Source of the DNA: Bacillus testis
Lineage (GTDB): Bacteria > Bacillota > Bacilli > Bacillales > DSM-1321
Assembly (NCBI RefSeq): GCF_001243895.1
Contig: NZ_LN851186.1
Location: 2,121,852-2,185,851 of the forward strand
Direction of reading: 5' to 3'
DNA length: 64,000 nucleotides
Part shown: piece after piece, positions 60,097 to 64,000 of the stretch
How the letters are laid out: every line of letters starts with the position of its first letter
Position numbering within the stretch: position 1 is the stretch's first letter
Made by a program: the position numbers and the translations under genes
The notes under the pieces: generated by a model
What the model was told of the DNA's origin: nothing
The model's input: the letters and a program-made list of their open reading frames with translations, nothing else
The model's database searches: none

Positions 60097-60132
60097 AAAA
60101 CGCGGCAATCCATCCGGTTGGCCGCGTTTTGC
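60097..60132 (-). terminator. Terminator after the methyltransferase gene
   Basis: AAAACGCGGC and GCCGCGTTTT form a 10-bp stem with a 14-base loop directly after the stop codon. Confidence 0.85.
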
Positions 60133-60136
60133 TTAT

Positions 60137-60745
60137 TCAATACATCAATTTATATACCAGAAAGCGTTCGTAATCATTGTGCTCATATAGCCCTTGAATT
60201 GGAATCTCCTCTTTTAAAACAAATAGGCTATGATTTTCCATGAAATACACGTAGTCATCAGACCCATAATAAAGAATGAGGGTAATATCCCGGTAATGTT
60301 GCTCCACCGATTGCAGAATCCTATCCACAACCCTCATGAAGATCTGGACTGAAAAAGGATTAAAGAAATAAAAAACCGTATCCTCAAGCCTTATCTCATA
60401 GTCTTCCGCCAGACAGTGGACAAACTGGATTGCTTGTTTTTTCCCGTTATGGGCGTGGAAATAATGTTCTTTGTTTAATTCTGCACACTTATAAAAGCCA
60501 TCATCCATTTCAACCCCTACTGCTTTAATATGGTAGAAATGGTGGGCAAAAAAAGATAATCTCCCTTTCCCGCAACCGAAATCGACAATCGTATCGTTCT
60601 TGTTCAAATCAAGAGAATCAAACAATTGCTTTAAGCCCTTATAAGGAGTCGGTTCATAGCGGTGATAATGGAAAGATTCATGGAACCCTTGCTGATTGCC
60701 TTCGGTCATGATAGCCAATAACGCATCATATTGCTCTTCTTTCAT
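60137..60745 (-). CDS. SAM-dependent methyltransferase
   Basis: A 202-residue class I methyltransferase. The S-adenosylmethionine site is IVDFGCGKGRLSFFAH (about 52-67) with an acidic end of beta-2 in VGVEMDDGFY; the post-motif FYFFNPFS takes the place of the usual catalytic NPPY-like segment. Substrate unknown. ATG 60745, 8 bases after GGAG, is preferred to the GTG at 60754. Single gene with its own terminator. Confidence 0.82.
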   Translation of the reverse strand: MKEEQYDALLAIMTEGNQQGFHESFHYHRYEPTPYKGLKQLFDSLDLNKNDTIVDFGCGKGRLSFFAHHFYHIKAVGVEMDDGFYKCAELNKEHYFHAHNGKKQAIQFVHCLAEDYEIRLEDTVFYFFNPFSVQIFMRVVDRILQSVEQHYRDITLILYYGSDDYVYFMENHSLFVLKEEIPIQGLYEHNDYERFLVYKLMY

Positions 60746-60823
60746 TACGTACACTCCGTTTCTTCGCTGTTAACTGTATCATATTTGCGGTATACTTTCA
60801 TGAAAAGAAGAAATCCTATTTTG

Positions 60824-62101
60824 TTAAAGAATCTTTTGAACGGTCCCATCAATAGGGAGTTTGTTGCTTTTATTTCGGAAAAAAGCTGCTAAAGCAATGC
60901 AAAACATACTGAGCAAAAATAAACCCAAAAAGAAAATCCAGGCAACCAGATAACTCTCTGTCGCATCATAGATGATACCTGAAACAATAATTCCCAATGA
61001 CCCGGAAACCACAAAGAATACCTGGACAACACCAAAAATAGTGCCAAAATCTCTTTTGCCGAATAAGTCATCGGTTATGAATGGAGGACCTATAGTGGCT
61101 ATGACAATACTGAAACCATAAGCCACCGCAAAAACAAAAGCAAAGAATGCAGTACCAGCCATCATAAGTGAAAGCATGGCAATCGACATGGCAATGGCCA
61201 CAAACAAGATTCCTCCCATCGTTCTGTAGCGGTCAAAAATACTGCCCAGAACAAGCTTGCCCACCGTATTAGTAAGTGAAAGCAATCCGAAAATGGTTCC
61301 CGCAAATAAAGCTGGATGCCCGATATCCTCAAGATAAGCAGGAATATGCATTTGGACACCGCCTGAGACAAGTGAAAAGCAAACGACGCCGAATACAAAC
61401 AGCCAAAAGAATCCTGAACGTTTAGCTTCATTCCAAGTAAGGCCACCTTGAACATCTTTTGGCGATTGGCTTTCCGAGATGTTTTTTTCAGACCCAAGAG
61501 CAACCATTCCCTTGTCGGCTGGTGATTTCTTCACAAAAACCAAAACAAGAGGCAAGGCAATAACGATTATCAAAGCTCCAGAAATCAAATAAGCTGTTCT
61601 CCAACCAGCATTCGATATAAGACTGGACAGGATGGGGCTGAGCACTGCCGCCCCTATACCTGAACCGCCAAAAGCAAGTCCCATTGCCAAACCTTTTTTC
61701 TCATAAAACCAATTGGTCAATAAAATAGAAATCGGTATACTTGAAAATCCGGATACACATACGCCGATGAAGAATGCTATAAAACCGAAATACCATGCGG
61801 ATTGCGCAAATGAATAAGACATGAATCCAAGCCCCGCTAAAATGATGCAAAGAGACATAATCATTTTCATATTGCCTTTCATTAGCCATTTCCCCATAAT
61901 CGGCGATCCGCACGCCATGCCGAGGCCTCCTATTGATAATATGATACTAAAAGTAGTTCTGCTTAAATTCAATTCTTCCGTTACGGGCACAAAAAACAGA
62001 CTGTGCAATGAATTTACGATTGAAAAACCGGAAAACATGATAAAAAACCCGCTTAATACCATATACCAACCATAGAAAATACCTTTATTGACCATTGGCA
62101 T
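60824..62101 (-). CDS. MFS transporter, oxalate/formate antiporter-like
   Basis: A 425-residue permease with 12 predicted helices. The first half carries YGWYMVLSGFFIMFSGF and SRTTFSIILSIGGLGMACGSPIMGKW, the pattern of the OFA/monocarboxylate MFS group. It is encoded next to an aldehyde dehydrogenase and a CoA ligase, so it may import the acid or aldehyde precursor they use; inference only. Start ATG 62101, or the second Met two codons later. Confidence 0.82.
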   Translation of the reverse strand: MPMVNKGIFYGWYMVLSGFFIMFSGFSIVNSLHSLFFVPVTEELNLSRTTFSIILSIGGLGMACGSPIMGKWLMKGNMKMIMSLCIILAGLGFMSYSFAQSAWYFGFIAFFIGVCVSGFSSIPISILLTNWFYEKKGLAMGLAFGGSGIGAAVLSPILSSLISNAGWRTAYLISGALIIVIALPLVLVFVKKSPADKGMVALGSEKNISESQSPKDVQGGLTWNEAKRSGFFWLFVFGVVCFSLVSGGVQMHIPAYLEDIGHPALFAGTIFGLLSLTNTVGKLVLGSIFDRYRTMGGILFVAIAMSIAMLSLMMAGTAFFAFVFAVAYGFSIVIATIGPPFITDDLFGKRDFGTIFGVVQVFFVVSGSLGIIVSGIIYDATESYLVAWIFFLGLFLLSMFCIALAAFFRNKSNKLPIDGTVQKIL

Positions 62102-62143
62102 AGTGAACTTCTATCCCTTCTTCCATCCTAATTTTCAATGACC

Positions 62144-63619
62144 TTAACCTATCTCAATATAGCACGTCTTCTCCCTGGTGAATTCAAGGAATGAATCTGT
62201 TCCGAAGCCGCTTTCCTTCTGTCCGCCAAATGGCAACTCTGGACCGACACGTCTGTACGTATTCACCCAGACATTTCCTGATTCTAAAGACGCCACCATC
62301 CGATGGGCGCGTTCCAAATCCTTGGTCCAGATACCTGCCCCAAGACCATACGCCGTCTCGTTGGCAATCGCAAGCACTTCTTCTTCATGATCGAATGGCA
62401 TAACAATGGCTACTGGGCCAAATATCTCTTCTTGGCATACGCGGCGAGAGTTGCTGTCTACCTCGATTAAAGTCGGCTCGACCCAATATCCACCGCTCAT
62501 TCGGCTGTCTTCGTTGACTAGCCGTTCCCCTCCGGTGCGTCCGCCATAGATAATGGTCCCTTCTTCTTTACCCCCGAGTTCGATATAACTCTTCACTCTT
62601 TCAAATTGCTGGGCATTGGCGACAGGCCCCATTGATGTCTCCATATTCATCGTGTCGCCCAGCTTAATATGTTGATCCAGCTGTTGTTTCATTAAGGCGA
62701 CCATTTCTTCATATACTGGCCGCTGAATAAGAATTCTTGATCCTCCGACACAAATCTGCCCTGCATTGCCGGTGAAAATGCCATTCAACGTCACGCCGTA
62801 GGCCGCTTTTTGTAAATCAGCATCCGCAAAGACAATATTCGGTGACTTCCCTCCAAGCTCCAATGTCATAGGCTTTGGGGAATCGGCTGTCGCCCGGGCG
62901 ATTGCTTTCGCCGTTCTGCCTGAACCAGTCAAGCTCACCTTGCTGACATCAAGATGGCTCACTAACGCTTTGCCGAGCGCTTCTCCTTCCCCGCAAACAA
63001 CATTGAGCACACCCGGCGGCAGGATGTCGTTGATCAACTCTCCTAGCCGCAGAGAAGAAACCGCTGCCAATTCAGATGGCTTGATGATGACCGTATTGCC
63101 TCCCGCCAATGCAGCGGCGGCTTTAATCGAAAAGGTGAACAACGGAGCGTTCCATGGTATGATGCCCACCACAACACCAAGCGGTTCCCGTAATGTATAG
63201 CCAATTGTCGATTTGCCCAGATGCACTGTTTCTCCACGGCCGGCCGCCATACAGGCGGCAGCCCCCTCATGCCAGATGCTTTCAAGGCTTGGTATAAGCC
63301 CGTAAGTTGTTTCGCGAAAAACCCAGCCATTATCTTTCGTCTCTAATTCAGCAAGTTCCTGGCCATATTCAGTGATGGCATCGGCTATTCTCCTTAGGTA
63401 TGCGCTTCTTTCCATGGCGGGGATGGCCGCCCATGCTGGAAATGCTTCTTTGGAAGATTTAATAGCTTCCAATGCATCCTGTTCAGAACCAGCCGGCACT
63501 ATGGCCCATACCTTTCCTGTAGCCGGATCATAGCTCTCCAGCTTTTTCCCGGTTGAGGAACCAATCTTTTTCCCGCCGATGATATTTTCATAGACTGTGA
63601 TCTTATTTTCCGTCTTCAT
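62144..63619 (-). CDS. Aldehyde dehydrogenase family protein
   Basis: A 491-residue NAD(P)-dependent aldehyde dehydrogenase with TLELGGKSPNI (general base Glu), GQICVGGSRI (catalytic Cys) and GIIPWNAPLFTF at the cofactor site. Substrate is open; aromatic aldehydes or succinic semialdehyde are possible and the latter would complete the hpa pathway 20 kb away. ATG 63619 follows AAAGGGGA; the longer start adds an unlikely leader. It stands between the CoA-ligase gene (7 bases away by frame, 60 by start) and the MFS gene: likely one operon. Confidence 0.86.
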   Translation of the reverse strand: MKTENKITVYENIIGGKKIGSSTGKKLESYDPATGKVWAIVPAGSEQDALEAIKSSKEAFPAWAAIPAMERSAYLRRIADAITEYGQELAELETKDNGWVFRETTYGLIPSLESIWHEGAAACMAAGRGETVHLGKSTIGYTLREPLGVVVGIIPWNAPLFTFSIKAAAALAGGNTVIIKPSELAAVSSLRLGELINDILPPGVLNVVCGEGEALGKALVSHLDVSKVSLTGSGRTAKAIARATADSPKPMTLELGGKSPNIVFADADLQKAAYGVTLNGIFTGNAGQICVGGSRILIQRPVYEEMVALMKQQLDQHIKLGDTMNMETSMGPVANAQQFERVKSYIELGGKEEGTIIYGGRTGGERLVNEDSRMSGGYWVEPTLIEVDSNSRRVCQEEIFGPVAIVMPFDHEEEVLAIANETAYGLGAGIWTKDLERAHRMVASLESGNVWVNTYRRVGPELPFGGQKESGFGTDSFLEFTREKTCYIEIG

Positions 63620-63679
63620 TTCTATTCCCCTTTCAGAAAATCGTGAGGGATGAATACCCCCACCATTCACCATTTCCCT

Positions 63680-64000
63680 TTATTGATTGCGCTTTAAGAC
63701 GATTGCCGCATCGGCTGCTTTTGCTCCTTTTTCGTAGACGATCAAAGGATTCAAATCTAATTCAGCAATCGACTCTTTATGGTCCATAACCAATCTTGAA
63801 ATATTAAGCAGCGCATCGACAACGGCTTCCTTGTCGACAGCCCCCTTTCCACGCACACCATCGAGGATTGCTTTTCCTTTCACCTCATCAATCATGTTGT
63901 ACGCGTCCTTTCTGGTCAAAGGAGCTATGCGGAAAGCCACATCTTTAAAAACTTCTACGTATATGCCGCCTAAGCCGAACATAATGACCGGACCGAAAAC
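63680..64000 (-). CDS. Acyl-CoA synthetase (ADP-forming) family protein, 3' end only
   Basis: The last 107 codons of a gene that begins beyond the right edge. FGPVIMFGLGGIYVEVFKDVAF is the typical ATP-grasp segment of ADP-forming acetate-CoA ligases, followed by RIAPLTRKDAYNMIDEVKG and DLNPLIVYEKG. The family makes acyl-CoA from acid, ATP and CoA. It leads the ALDH and MFS genes downstream, so it probably handles the acid made by that dehydrogenase. Confidence 0.85.
   Translation of the reverse strand, partial: VFGPVIMFGLGGIYVEVFKDVAFRIAPLTRKDAYNMIDEVKGKAILDGVRGKGAVDKEAVVDALLNISRLVMDHKESIAELDLNPLIVYEKGAKAADAAIVLKRNQ

Noticed and set aside
1..64000. CRISPR arrays, tRNA or rRNA genes, prophage
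   Set aside because: I looked for regularly spaced repeats, tRNA-like cloverleaf ends and phage structural genes and found none.

Overview
The window looks like chromosome from a low-GC, endospore-forming Bacillaceae bacterium. Evidence: a SpoIIP-family protein, a Spo0M-like protein, a replication terminator protein (RTP) homologue, a globin-coupled HemAT transducer, a PerR-type box before ahpC, an OpuC-type compatible-solute transporter, a T-box leader, and strong AGGAGG-type ribosome binding sites with frequent GTG/TTG starts. About 56 genes or gene remnants lie on the minus strand and 14 on the plus strand, so most of the window is transcribed leftward.

Layout. 1-6.1 kb: a T-box leader whose target gene lies off the left edge, a MarR regulator divergent from lrgAB, pantothenate kinase coaA, an aldolase-type PLP enzyme and a metallo-beta-lactamase-fold hydrolase. 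6.4-15.1 kb: hemAT, a radical SAM/SPASM protein, a lipoprotein, an extra FabF, an alpha/beta hydrolase, an RclA-like flavoprotein and the RTP homologue. 15.3-25.1 kb: DEAD-box helicase, exoA, a two-gene chromate transporter, a nitrilase-family amidohydrolase, a second pyrH-like kinase divergent from a RelP-type alarmone synthetase, decayed TetR/APH remnants and a DUF421 membrane protein. 25.3-32.2 kb: an accessory, AT-rich stretch with a complete IS1595-family element carrying a lipoprotein cargo gene, two genes sharing a C-terminal tail motif, a GC-rich M28 peptidase and a short Spo0M-like gene.

32.7-43.9 kb is a 4-hydroxyphenylacetate (homoprotocatechuate) meta-cleavage cluster: hpaB/hpaC monooxygenase, hpaD ring cleavage, hpaE dehydrogenase, hpaF isomerase, a split hpaG decarboxylase/isomerase, a DapA-like aldolase candidate, an ActP-like symporter with its DUF485 partner, a LysR regulator and a GntR remnant. 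No hpaH hydratase is present. 44-64 kb: ppiB, opuCA-CB-CC-CD, an SLH/NlpC-P60 wall protein, pit with its PhoU-like partner, an SDR, spoIIP, ahpC with a domain-permuted AhpF-like reductase, LemA/TPM, a methyltransferase, an MFS permease, an aldehyde dehydrogenase and a truncated acyl-CoA synthetase.

The most notable signal is a replication-terminus system. An RTP homologue (14.67-15.06 kb) is accompanied by three dispersed copies (6.2, 15.3, 48.6 kb) of a motif that, on the minus strand, reads nearly like the Bacillus subtilis Ter B-site. All three point the same way, and their predicted polarity agrees with the leftward gene bias. A second notable item is the cargo-bearing IS1595 element at 25,725-27,448 with matching 8-bp target duplications.
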